Positions 34,741-45,602 of a DNA stretch of 64,000 nt are shown piece by piece. The position numbers and the translations under genes were made by a program. The stretch is from Chlamydoabsidia padenii (lineage: Eukaryota; Mucoromycota; Mucoromycetes; Mucorales; Cunninghamellaceae). Below the pieces are notes generated by a model that searched no databases, was not told where the DNA came from, and saw only the letters and a list, made by a program, of their open reading frames with translations. Every line of letters begins with the position of its first letter. Position 1 is the stretch's first letter. The stretch spans positions 62,001-126,000 of the forward strand of contig JAIWND010000023.1 in the NCBI GenBank assembly GCA_025330725.1, in the 5' to 3' direction.

Positions 34741-35500
34741 AACTCTTCATATCACGAAATTCGTGCAAACGACCTCGATACCTTTTTGTCATCCCAAATC
34801 AACTTTTGTCTATATAGATGGATATAATGATTATGGGTGGCTACAGGTCAGTATCGCAATGTCGAAATTTATATAGATTCGTTACTGGGGCCACGAAGGC
34901 GTACATATAAACAATGGTGACACCAATCGGTACATTGCAATACAGGTCCATGCAGGCAGTAAAAATAGTAGCAGTACATATAGACAGTAGAAACACATAT
35001 AGTACACATCTAAATTAATAAAAGACACCCAGATAAAATAAAGGCATTTATATATACAACAATACATATAGATGAAGAGAAGACATATAGATAAAATTAA
35101 GACATGCAGGTGGAGTGAAGACATGTAGAAGCATCAAGGTTATTGTACATATTTATTAAAAACCCGCTCCCTTTCAAATCTATATATAGGAATGAGAAGT
35201 CCAACAAAAACCCGTATAATGTAATTGGGTAATTTTAGCTGTACGTCAAAAGTTCATTAGTCCTGTCAATTTAAAAGACAGTAAAGGGTAGTGAATAAGA
35301 CAAGTGGTTATATTTAATAAGATTATATAGATATATATAATCTATGATCTACGGGGCATAAGGGATAATAATCAACACAGTATGGCAATATAATAAACAC
35401 CACTGTAATAATATAAAAGAAGCCAGTTCACCAATTGCTATTTTTTCTTGCTTGGTTAACTTCAGTTCGTCAACAGCCGCCATAACAGGATTTCAGTCTT
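34741..35500. other. AT-rich spacer in repeat island
   Basis: Contains many short near-repeats of the type ACATATAGA/ACATGCAG (34900-35140) and no convincing coding sequence. Confidence 0.4.
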
Positions 35501-37549
35501 CATTATATTGATGTAAGGATTTGCCTTTCAGTGCCACCCAATGCTTCTTGATAGTACGTTGTAGCCCAGTATACCAACTAAAAGCTTGCCCTTCCAATGC
35601 AGCTTGTAGTTCTTCCAGCATTTGCACAGGAGTGTAACCAAAGAATTCCCCCAAAGATTCGTATCTTGCCATCCATTGCTACGCTTCCGTTGCAAAAGTT
35701 GGAAATCGAGCTCGTCGTCGTCGTTCCAAGTAAGTGTTGAAGATGGCCTTGTCATTCGAGTCGTTCCTTGCCACATTACATGAAACAAGTATGCAACAGC
35801 CAACAAGAAGTCAAGGCCTACAACCAGATGAAATATGATTAATAACCTTGTCTTTTTTTGTTTCTTGTTTCTTCTTTACTTACTTTGTAACAGAAACAAA
35901 GAGAGATCACGAAACACCAGAGATAAAAATCAAGGAAGAAAGCCCAACCATAACGCAAAAAGATAAGCCTGCAATAAGGGCAAGAAGGATGATTGGTAAC
36001 ATTATCTTTTCATGTTTTTTTTTTTCTTTACTTACGATAAAGTACCCGTAAACATTACACATCATGATCCATCCCCATGAATCAAATGGAGCGCCGTAAC
36101 TGGTGGCTAGTGCAACATGCCCGAGAATAGGTAGATCCACAATAATGCTTCAACATACCAGACATCCCGCTTTACCAGCACAACCCATTCGCTAGCAGAT
36201 CCAGGTTTGGAACAGGACACGATGTCGCCTACGTCCTGCCACGGCAAAAAGGCTAGGCCTAATCACTATTCTACACAAAGGTAGCCGCCTCGCAAAATCT
36301 GCCAACTTATCCATTTGATTACTAACAGAAGACTTCACATATCAGGGACAAAGAGAGAATCATACACCACAGGAGACAATAAACATGGAAGCCAAGTAAC
36401 AATACGTGGAGACAAGCCTGCAATAAGAGCAAGAAGTGTGATTAGTAACATTGTCTTTTCTTGTTTTTTTTTTTCTTTACTTACTTCATACCAGAAGCAA
36501 AGAAACATCATATACCACCAGAGACAACAATCAAGGAAGAAAGCCTAACCATAATACAGGAAGACAAACCTGCAATAAGAGCAAGAAGTGTCAAAAGTAA
36601 GCTTGTCTTTTCTTGGTTTTATTTTTCCCTCTTTACTTACAATAAAGTACCATAAACATTACACATCATGATCCATCCCCAAGAATTAAATGGAGCGCCG
36701 TAACTGGTGGCGAATGCAACATGCCCGAGAATAGGTAGATCCACAATAATGCTTCAACATACCAGACATCCCGCTTTACCAGCACAACCCATTCGCTAGC
36801 AGATCCAGGTTTGGAACAGGACACGATGTCGCCTACGTCCTGCCACGGCAAAAAGGCTAGGCCTAATCACTATTCTACACAAGGTAGCCGCCTCGCAAAA
36901 TCTGCCAACTTATCCATTTGATTGCTAACAGGAGACTTCACAAATCAGGGACAAAGAGAGATCATACACCACAAGAGACAATAAACATGGAAGCCAAGTA
37001 ACAATACGTGGAGACAAGCCTATAATATGAGCAAGAAGAATGATGAGTAACATTATCTTTTCATGTTTTTTTTTCTTTACTTACCATAAAGTACCCGTAA
37101 ACATTACACATCATGATCCATCCCCAAGAATCAAATGGAGCGCCGTAACTGGTGGCGAATGCAACAAGCCCGAGAATAGGTAGATCCACATTAATGCTTC
37201 AACATACCAGACATCCCGCTTTACCAGCACAACCCATTCGCTAGCAGATCCAGGTTTGGAACAAGACACGATGTCGCCTACGTCCTGCCACGGCAAAAAG
37301 GCTAGGCCTAATCACTATTCTACACAAAGGTAGCCGCCTCGCAAAATCTGCCAACTTATCCATTTGATTACTAACAGGAGACGTCACATATCAGAGGCAA
37401 AGAGGGAGCATAAACCTAGTGTGAATAATTAACAATTCAGTTAGAGTATGAAACAGCAACAACTTTGGCAGAGCATCATTCAAGATGCAATGACTTACCT
37501 TTATGACCAGAATCACAATAAGAGGAAGAAGCCATGAGATTCCAGCCAT
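35501..37549 (-). pseudogene. Fragmented minus-strand coding sequence with repeated exon-like units
   Basis: Protein-like pieces occur on the minus strand: a start-like exon MAGISWLLPLIVILVIK ending at a good donor (37499-37549), repeated pieces reading LPWQDVGDIVSCSKPGSASE with WVVLVKRDVWYVEALLWIYL, an overlapping second frame GAPFDSWGWIMMCNVYG ending at a GTAAGT donor, repeated small pieces GLSFCVMVGLSSLIFIS, and a terminal piece at 35528-35806. Frames switch within each unit and stops interrupt, so I could not assemble one protein. It may be a decayed multi-exon membrane-protein gene that underwent internal tandem duplication. Family not recognised. Confidence 0.35.
36037..37400. repeat. 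Three near-identical ~300-400 bp units
   Basis: Units begin at about 36037, 36641 and 37086 with ATAAAGTACC(C)GTAAACATT. They share long nearly identical stretches such as GGAGCGCCGTAACTGGTGGC, ACATCCCGCTTTACCAGCAC and GATGTCGCCTACGTCCTGCC, ending near GATTACTAACAG. Spacing is 604 then 445 bp. The longer spacing is due to an extra copy of a shorter unit (36430-36610) that also occurs at about 35850-35990. Very few differences separate the units, so they are young or kept alike by gene conversion. Confidence 0.85.
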
Positions 37550-37726
37550 CACAAAACATGTTTTTCATATAGACAGCCATTAGGTGTTTCATAGATTACT
37601 TTTGTGTGTGAATGAATCCATCTCGTAATCATGACGAGCAATAGGAATGAGTACAGGGGACAACTTGTCTGTCAAGCACAAGTTCTTGAAGGGGAGTTTA
37701 TTTAAAGGGGAGGTTTTTGTGTAGGG

Positions 37727-37774
<48 letters not shown>

Positions 37775-37900
37775 AAGAAAGGAAAGAAAAGGAATTTTTG
37801 AAATCGCGTTTTTATAGTTGGCAATGTGGCGGGATTTTTGTCTTCCCAAAGACATTCAGCTTGGTCCTCTTCAACAGGGAACTCCCATTTGTTGTAACGA
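37550..37900. other. Spacer with 37-nt poly-A tract
   Basis: Poly-A tract at 37733-37769, and motif-like TTTTTGAAATCGCG and GGCGGGATTTTTG at about 37796-37840, shortly before the decayed ORF on the plus strand. Confidence 0.4.
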
Positions 37901-38394
37901 TTGAATGATGAAGATAAACAAAAAGAGGTGACGAAGCAACTGACTGTGGTAGTAATGGGCTCTCTTGGAAATCATCCAGACTGGATTAACACGGCAAAGG
38001 TAAAAGAAAGGCAGGAAGAGAAAGTGGTAGTATTGTATACTGCCTCTTTCTTCTTGGATAATTACCTTACCCAAGACTCTAATACTAATACTTTTCAATT
38101 CATGTTGATGTAGAATCGATACCTATCAATTGACCCTGGACGAATCTCTTTTTTGGCTGATACAACAAACTGGGAAAAAGGACGATCTTCTCTGAATGGA
38201 ATGCAATAGGCTTGGTTGAAAAGAAGAATAATGCTATCACAAATGCGGTGGACATCGATGGTGATTTGGGTGGTCAAGTGCGACGATGGTACACCTCTTT
38301 ATTGCAACTGGGGATATATATGACTGGCAAATCAATCATTGGTCCAGCAAGGTCAAAATATGATGTCTTGTGGATAATAATGGTGGTAGATTAG
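37901..38394 (+). pseudogene. Decayed ORF of unknown family
   Basis: A first piece (from 37901, MNDEDKQKEVTKQLTVVVMG continuing SLGNHPDWINTAK) ends at a donor-like GTAAAAG near 37999. After TGATGTAG at 38114 the text NRYLSIDPGRISFLADTTNW continues but meets a TAG near 38207, and later codons (GQVRRWYTSLLQLG) are in another frame. The promoter-like motif upstream suggests it was once expressed. I do not recognise the family. Confidence 0.4.
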
Positions 38395-38649
38395 TTTTAT
38401 TGTAGATATAGTGTTGTATTGAATCTTAATGTCAATAAAGTCTTGTTTTATCATATGTATGCTGGTCAATATGAATATGTTTATCAATTAAGGTGTTTCT
38501 ATCATAATTGATTTATGTATCACGATGGGTAACACCAATATACATGATGAATCGTGTAAAATTCATGCTATATTTTTTTTTTTTTGCCCGGGCAACCAAA
38601 TTTACCTGGACAGCTAATTGGTTTTGTTACTTGGTTCTTTTTTTTTTTT

Positions 38650-39245
38650 TTTTTTTCTTACAAAGTACAGGCGAAAGTCATCGAAAGTCTGGACTCACCG
38701 ACATAAGGGTCTTGGAGCTTGGCGTTTGCAGTGACTTATGTTGGAAATATACTATAGTGTCTACATCGCCACTTTATTCATTAGTATCCGTTGACAATTG
38801 GAGCGAGTAGAGCTTTTCCGAATCTTAGTAGAGGGAGGCGGGATCAGAAAATGAATTCAAGTCTGGTCTCGTCTGTCCATTTTTTATTTAATTACAAAAG
38901 CCAGGTTAAAACGATCTTGAGGCTATACTGCTCCATACAGTGGACTTGGTACAATAGCCATTATGTAAAGTTTGTTGGAAAAAAGCCTATGAATGCTCAT
39001 GGTCACTTTTGTCATTAGCATCACTTGTTCATTAAGGCAGTAGAGCTTTTCCAAATCTTGGTAGAGGCAGGCGGGATCTGAAAATGAAGTCTGGTTCCTC
39101 TTCTTCTTGCAAATGACAGGTAAAGGTCATCGCAAGCCTGGACAGACTGACACAAGGGTCTTGGTACTTGAATTTTGGGGTAAGGTATGTTGGAAATATG
39201 CCATAGTATCCATATCACAACTTTAATCATTAGCATACGTTAACA
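38650..39245 (-). repeat. Right arm: two inverted copies of the ~220-bp repeat
   Basis: Two copies in the orientation opposite to the left arm (about 38656-38850 and 39033-39245). They show the reverse complements of the same blocks: GTTGGAAATATGCCATAGT, CAAGGGTCTTGG, AAATGACAGGTAAAGGTCAT and GCAGGCGGGATCTGAAAATG. The arms of this inverted repeat are about 430 and 600 bp. Sequence between the copies (38850-39030) is unrelated. Confidence 0.75.
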
Positions 39246-39681
39246 ATTGTGCTATTCCATTCGCCCTGCTGTGCTTACTACATATACACTGGATTTTATA
39301 TCTGGTACTTAAAGTAAGCCATCCCTCATCATCATGGTCTTTGGCGTCAGAGCATTATTGTAATGTAATATGATTAGCCGTGCTTGAGACTGATAATGGC
39401 CTGGGTGTGGTGTTTATAATTAAAAGCCCTTTTTTGGATGGGTGTGGATGGAACTGTGCAAACAGATAGGGCAGTTAGGCCAACATCAGTTATATTTTAA
39501 GATAGCCTAACTGGCCTTTGATTTTTCGGGGTGTGGTGCAGATTTAATAGGCACTTCAAATGTTCACACCCAAAAAAAGGAAGATGAAGTCGTTTAACTT
39601 TAAATAATATATTTGATTATAATAATACATATAAAGGGTTGGGTGAAAAGATGAAGTACTAGAAATGAATAAGATAAGCCT
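39246..39681. other. Intergenic
   Basis: No gene seen. 3' flank of the first phosphoesterase (minus strand); two partly similar TAGGCCAACATC / TAGCCTAACTGGCC stretches near 39477-39515. Confidence 0.4.
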
Positions 39682-41139
39682 TTAAGGGGTGGGGGTTCCA
39701 CCATTTGGATGGGTTTGGTTAAAGCTCTTTCCAGTCAAAAGACCAGTAATGAATTGATTGTTCATAGGGACTTCACTATCGGGAACTTGAGTGTTTTCGA
39801 ATCCCACTTTCTTGGCCAAAAAGTCGAATACATTGTTGGCCCCCTTTTCAGCATCGCCTCTGCCAAGAGATCCAAGGTCCCAATTAGATTCCACAGTATT
39901 CAGAGTGGAGTAGTCTAAAAAAAAATGGGTTAGGCGATTACTCTCTTTGCATTGTTTCTTGCTACTTACGACTATAGTAGGTATGATCAATGGTACCCTT
40001 GAGCTTTTCAGGGACGGCACCGAGCAAAAGGGACCAAACTCGGTTACGTTCAGTCTTCTTGGAATGGTTTTCATCAAAAGTCAAAAGAATCAAGGTGTTG
40101 TCCATCTTGGTTAAAGTAGACTTGTAGAAATTTTGTAACCAATCTCCTGCATAGGTGGCATTGGTATCTAAAAGGAAAAGGAAAAAAAAAAAAAAGTGGG
40201 TACATATTAAAATGCCGACAATCATGCATTTTTTTTTTTACCATGAGCGTCGTTCAGCATGTTGGGAGTAAAGCTGTAAGATAAAAGTAGCAAATCAAAA
40301 ATTGAAAAGTAAGTCTTGACTATTCTATCCTCAAATCGAACACTTACAACATCCAGTTGGGAAGTTTACCAGCCTTGATATCCAAATCCAGTTGGGTGGC
40401 AGGAACAACGTTTTTCACGCGGTCGGGGTTTAAAGCAACAGAATCATGAATGATAGCAGGGTTATGTTTTCGGACGTATTGGCCAATCTTGTAACCAGTG
40501 TAGCCAACTGATGGGATATCTTCTTGATACGCTTTCCAGGTTAAGTTCTTCTTTTCGAGTAAGTCAAAGATCGTCGTAATGTTGGCAGGGATGTTATAAT
40601 AATCATCATTGTTGATTCCCCAATTCGAGCCACTCGCAGCAGCGACATAGTTACTTTTCAAATAGAAAAATTAAAAAAATTCCAGTGAGTTAATCACAAC
40701 ACCTATTTTTTCAAGTTATTTTTTCAAGATTCTTACGGTTCGCTGGGATGGGTGATGGCTAAAAGGAAAAAAAAAACGAGATTTAACAAAAGGATACTTT
40801 TATGTATCAACAACTTACCATTAAAGTTGTCCAAAAGGATACCTTCCTTGGCAAGGTTAGTCCAAGTGGAAATGTTGTTGATAGTAACATAGTCCTATAG
40901 CAAAAAAAGAAGGGAGGGGGCTTGTGAGATTTCAAATTTCCAAAACTCCGATTTGCATGAAAAAAGCGTACCTGATTTTCGAACCAAACTTGAATGATGT
41001 GATCAAAAGCCTTGCCCTTGGGAGCTTTACCATGACCATGAAGACCATGATGCTTGTCATGATGATCACCAGTAGGAGCTGCCAGAGTACCTACAGACAA
41101 AGTAGCAAGAGCAAGAATGGAGGCTACAGTAAGATGCAT
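39682..41139 (-). CDS. Secreted phosphoesterase (acid phosphatase / phospholipase C superfamily), copy 1
   Basis: Seven exons (40972-41139, 40819-40894, 40737-40758, 40348-40653, 40242-40273, 39970-40167, 39682-39914) give 344 aa. A signal peptide (MHLTVASILALATLSVGTLA|A) and a His/Lys-rich spacer precede the phosphoesterase-family (PF04185-type) domain: FDHIIQVWFENQDY (metal-binding Glu-Asn), AITHPSEPNYVAAASGSNWG, NMLNDAHDTNATYAGDW, ILLTFDENHSKKTERNRVWS and HTYYSHYSTLNTVE. Fungal members are secreted acid phosphatases or phosphatidylglycerol/phosphocholine phospholipases C; the substrate cannot be told. A 22-nt microexon codes for THPSEP. A close paralogue lies 2.7 kb away in the same orientation with the same intron positions. 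Confidence 0.92.
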
Positions 41140-43833
41140 ATTGACTTGATAAAGATTTGATGAATAGGGTTTATCGGTTGATGGAGAAGAGTAAAAAAAA
41201 AAAAAGGCACACACACTTTATATACGATTCCAATCCAATAAAGTTTATCCATTGTTGAACATAGACTTTACCGCATTACAAATAAGTATCTTTTATCTTA
41301 TTGACATTGAAGCTTTTCCTATTGCATTTGCCCCGACAACAGGTGCCCTTTTCCCACCTTCCCATTGGCTGTAATTTAAAAGCGGATCTTAAAAATCCAA
41401 TGATCGCATACGCTTTGAGATGATAAACCTTGATTTATTTTATTGGAATAGCAAATTTGTCTATACTAAAGAGAAATATTATACTATATATGTTACTACA
41501 ACCAACTAATTATCGGTAAAACCCATAGAAGCCGCCTTGAATTCTTGTTTTCCATTGGTGATTCGATTGAGGTGCCATCGCCATTACCGCTAAATGATTA
41601 GAGGTACTAGAGTAGAATATCAATGGATTTTCGTTCTCTGATTGGAGAATCGGTCCTTCATCTTGTTTTTGGCAAACTTACCTATTAGATTTCACCTAGA
41701 GGCCACACGTTGTAGTCGTCCACCACCTTGTCAGAGCCAATCGTTGCCAATGAAACATGCACCCAGGAAGTTGTGTACCGTTCGCGGTCTGTCAGGCAGG
41801 CACTATGTTCAAATGGATATGAATCAAACGAGTAAACATATCATTGCGTGTGTATTTTGTTTTTCTGCTCTTTTTTACCTTGTTACTGGATGTTAATATA
41901 AACATTAGGATCATGCGAGCAGCCAGTCAAACGTCACCCAAACCGAATCATAGGACTTTTATGGATGGGTACACTGGCAAAACAGATGGCGGAAGAAATA
42001 GCCAATGATCTTGCCCCTTATGACCTACGTGATATCGTCAATGGTGTACCTACTGATATGATTAAGAGATGAAGGAGGTACATGAGTAATCATATATATT
42101 AGTTCAACTTTACTTGCGTTTTCATTTTCTTGTCGTACAAGATTTTCCATCAACCATCACTGTCCAACCTTGTACAAGAGACATAAGAGTTCCGGTAATC
42201 CTAACCCTGATCACGATCAACCCCACAGTAAGTAATCTGAGTTTATTTTCATAATGCACAATGCAAAAAAGTATCAAAAAGTTAATGACCCATTGTGTGT
42301 ATGTGTGTGTGTGTGTGTGTGTTTTCTGATCTTATTTTTGACCTTACCTTTATACTGTATCAATAGTTTTGTTAAAGTGGTGACAAAAAAAGCATTACAC
42401 TTTACACCTATAACGATTCTGTTCACCTCGTGATCGTATTCAGAATATCCTAGTAAAACATATATTTTCTGTAATGTTAGTTGTGTACCTTCTTTTTTTC
42501 TTTTTACCGTTATGTTACTTTCACTTGCATCAATTTACACACCTGGGTAGATCATGTGAGACCAGGTGAGGATGGTTGTTATAAAGTGTCACTTTATGTG
42601 TTCCTTGTGTTTTGCTCCAGGCACCGTAATACTTGCATACCTAGTAACCCACGGACAAAAGTAGGTTAGTATGCATAATTATGATAACGTGCCTGTTCAT
42701 ATAATATTACCTTTGATACCCACGCACCTACACACAAAACCATGATTCTGTAAACCAAATCATGACCAAGCAGACTTTTTTTAGATTAGTTTAGTTTTTC
42801 TGCGTTGTTACCTTTTTGAATCTTGCTGGCCTGACTTTGTGACCATAAATAAGCCAAATACATTCCAAAACATCAACGAGCTTCTTCAACTGGAGATTGG
42901 TACTGTTGTCGTTCATGAGGAGGTCAATGTTGGTAGATAGTCGTGAATAGAATTCCAAGTAAGAGATTAACATTGTTCGTCATTTTTGTTCGCTTGAAGG
43001 TATCATTCCGAGTCCTACCTGTCTTCACGATATATAGATGCTGGAAAGGTAAAAGTGCTGATTTTAAACAGGATGAAAGGAGAGAAAGGGAAAAAAAGAA
43101 AAATAGGCGGTGACGAGATAAAAATCGAAAGAGCGGGATTTGAAATATTGCAAAAAGGCACAACTCATTATTATGCCAAAGTGTCTTTTTACATGTATGA
43201 ACAGTCGAATGTTATTCATTCATTGTTTTATGAGTATTTCCTTCCGTACTCTTTGGAATGGATGCTTGGCCATTTTGTACGAGCAACAATCTTGGTGGAA
43301 CCTCAAGAAAAAGTATGTAGAAAATCAGTTACAATACTCATCAAAGTATGCTTTTCCATTTCAAGAAGCAATATATACTTATATTTGATGTTCCATGGGG
43401 AAGGATTGATGTTTTTGTTGATTCGATTCCATACACATGCTTCCGTTGCCTCTTTATACAAAAAAAAAATGCTTCTGTTGCCAATTTCAAACGCCGTTTT
43501 CAAATACAGACATATCGTCCTTCTTCACCTAAATATTTACCATCAGGAGAAGTAAACCATGACTCATCACAACCACCTTAATCACCAATACACATATATG
43601 CTTTTTTTTAAATATTCATGATGATTTTAGTATTTCTCAACAATGCTCTTTTACTTTACTTTACTTGATACTCGTACAAATCATATTCATGCGAGATTTC
43701 AACCGGCGTTTCAATTTTTCAAATGATATTTTTGTTAAAGGAGTGATTTACTCTTGGTAATAATAATATATAAAAGGTGAGGAAGTTAAAGATAAAGTAG
43801 TAAAGATGATTAAGTTTTGTTATAAGAAAACCT
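41140..43833. other. Spacer between the two phosphoesterase genes, with decayed ORFs
   Basis: 2.7 kb without an intact gene. Protein-like remnants can be seen: RIIGLLWMGTLAKQMAEEIA (about 41940-42070, +) followed after an intron-like gap by NHHCPTLYKRHKSSGNPN (about 42150-42230), and on the minus strand EFYSRLSTNIDLLMNDNSTN (42791-42973). A (GT)n run is at about 42298-42322. Three motif copies occur: 43133-43145 (GCGGGATTTGAAA), 43485-43496 (TTTCAAACGCCG) and about 43696-43720. Families not recognised. Confidence 0.4.
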
Positions 43834-45264
43834 TTAAGGGGGAGGTACACCAGTAGAGTGAGTTTCATTGAAGCTCTTGCCAGTCAAGAACCCGGTAATG
43901 GTGTTATTGTTGAAAGGAATTTCACTTTCGGGAACTTGAGTGTTTTCATAACCAAGAGACTTGGACAAAAAGTCGAAAACGTTATTTTCTTGCTTGTTCG
44001 CGTCACCTCTACCTAATGATCCGAGAGCCCAGTTCAATTCGACAGTATGCAAAGCAGAGTAATCTAAAAGAAGAAGAAAAAAGAATCAAGAAACCACTCA
44101 CACTATTCATTGGGGGATGGTTGCTACTTACGGGTGTAGTAGGTTGAATCCTTGGTGCCCCTTAAATGATCAGGAATCGCTCCCAGCAAAAGAGACCAAA
44201 CTCGGTTACGTTCGGGGTAAGAAGCATTTTCATCAAAAGTCAGCAGAATTAAGGCGTTATTGAAAAGTTCAGGCTTGCTCAATGTTTTCTTATAGAAACC
44301 CTTCAACCAGTTACCAGCATAGGAAGCGTTTGTGTCTATTGAAAAATAAGGGGTCAGGATCGGGGTGTCGGGGTGTAAATATTTATTTTACCATGCGCAT
44401 CGTTCAACAAGTTGGGGGTGTAGCTTTAAATGGCAGATCAAAAGTAAGTCCTCGACTATTCTATTTTCAAACCAAATACTTACAACATCCAGTTGGGAAG
44501 TTTACCGGTCTTGATGTCAGCGTCAAGTTGATCACCAGGGACAATGTTCTTCACACGGTCGGGATTTTGGGCAACCGAGTCATAAATAACTGCAGGATTA
44601 TGCTTGCGGACATATTCACCAGCTCTAAAACCTGTGTAACCGATCGAAGGAATGTCTTCTTGATACAACTTCCAGGTCAAACTTTTTTTTTCGAGTAAGT
44701 CAAAGATCGTCGTGATGTTGGCAGGGATGTTGTAATAATCATCGTTGTCAATTCCCCAATTCGAGCCACTCACAGCAGCGACATAGTTACTTTTCACAAA
44801 TAGAAAAAATTAAAAAACGTCCAGTGAGTATATCATAACACCTATCTTTTCCAAGTTATCTTTTCAAGATCCTTACGGCTCGCTGGGGTGGGTGATGGCT
44901 AAAAAGGAAACAATCATTAGTATAGCAATGTTAAGTATATGATTGTTTTTAATTTATTTTCTCTTTACCATTAAAGTTATCAAGTAAGATGCCTTCCTTG
45001 GCCAGAGTCTTCCATTCTGGAAGAGCATCCACCACATCAAAGTCCTAAAAAAAAAAAAGGAGCAAGTTACTTTAAAACGCCGACTCTGACAACTTGACAG
45101 GTCTTCGCTTGTACCTGATTTTCGAACCAAACTTGAAGGATATGATCAAAACCCTTTCCCTTGGTAGATTTACCATGATGATGATGCTTGGAGTGATGAT
45201 CAACAGTAGGAGCTGCCAAAGTGCCTACAGCAAGAGCAAGAACAGAAACCAAAGTAAGATGCAT
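43834..45264 (-). CDS. Secreted phosphoesterase (acid phosphatase / phospholipase C superfamily), copy 2
   Basis: Seven exons (45115-45264, 44969-45044, 44877-44898, 44484-44789, 44392-44423, 44132-44335, 43834-44063) give 339 aa. Intron positions and the 22-nt microexon are the same as in copy 1, so the pair arose by duplication. Key blocks remain intact: FDHILQVWFENQDF, AITHPSEPNYVAAVSGSNWG, LLNDAHDTNASYAGNW, LILLTFDENASYPERNRVWS and STYYTHYSALHTVE. The N-terminus has a shorter signal peptide (MHLTLVSVLALAVGTLA) and spacer. The most divergent part is exon 2 (DVVDALPEWKTLAKEG against TINNISTWTNLAKEG in copy 1), right after the metal-binding ENQ. No sign of decay; both are likely active. Intron 1 contains a TTTAAAACGCCG motif copy. 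Confidence 0.92.
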
Positions 45265-45507
45265 AATGATAGTGGTGTATGTTTATTTATTTTTTCTGTA
45301 CTGGAGAAAAGGGGTTTTTCTTTTATATCAAAAGCATCCTTATGTGTAACTGCGCTACTGAACCATTCGATCAAGCAATGTTAGCATGTGGTGTGAATCT
45401 ACATTCTGGTTGGCAAAACAATGTCCACACAGACCTTTTGTGATGCCATCCTAATTAGGCGAATTTAACCCTTAATATACATTTACAAAGTTTAAAAAAG
45501 TGGGGTT

Positions 45508-45554
<47 letters not shown>

Positions 45555-45602
45555 CCGAATATAACTAAAACGAATATACCAGTACTACTAAAAAAGACTA
45601 TC
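45265..45602. repeat. Intergenic with (TA)n microsatellite
   Basis: A (TA)n run of about 38 bp at 45509-45548 lies just beyond the stop codon of the cap-binding gene (3' flank). The rest is the AT-rich upstream region of phosphoesterase copy 2. Confidence 0.7.

Noticed and set aside
36037..37400. CRISPR-like array
   Set aside because: Only three units of about 300-400 bp, not short repeats with equal spacers, in a eukaryotic genome.
45509..45548. (TA)n run as a regulatory element
   Set aside because: A simple microsatellite beyond the CBP80 stop codon, with no other feature tied to it.
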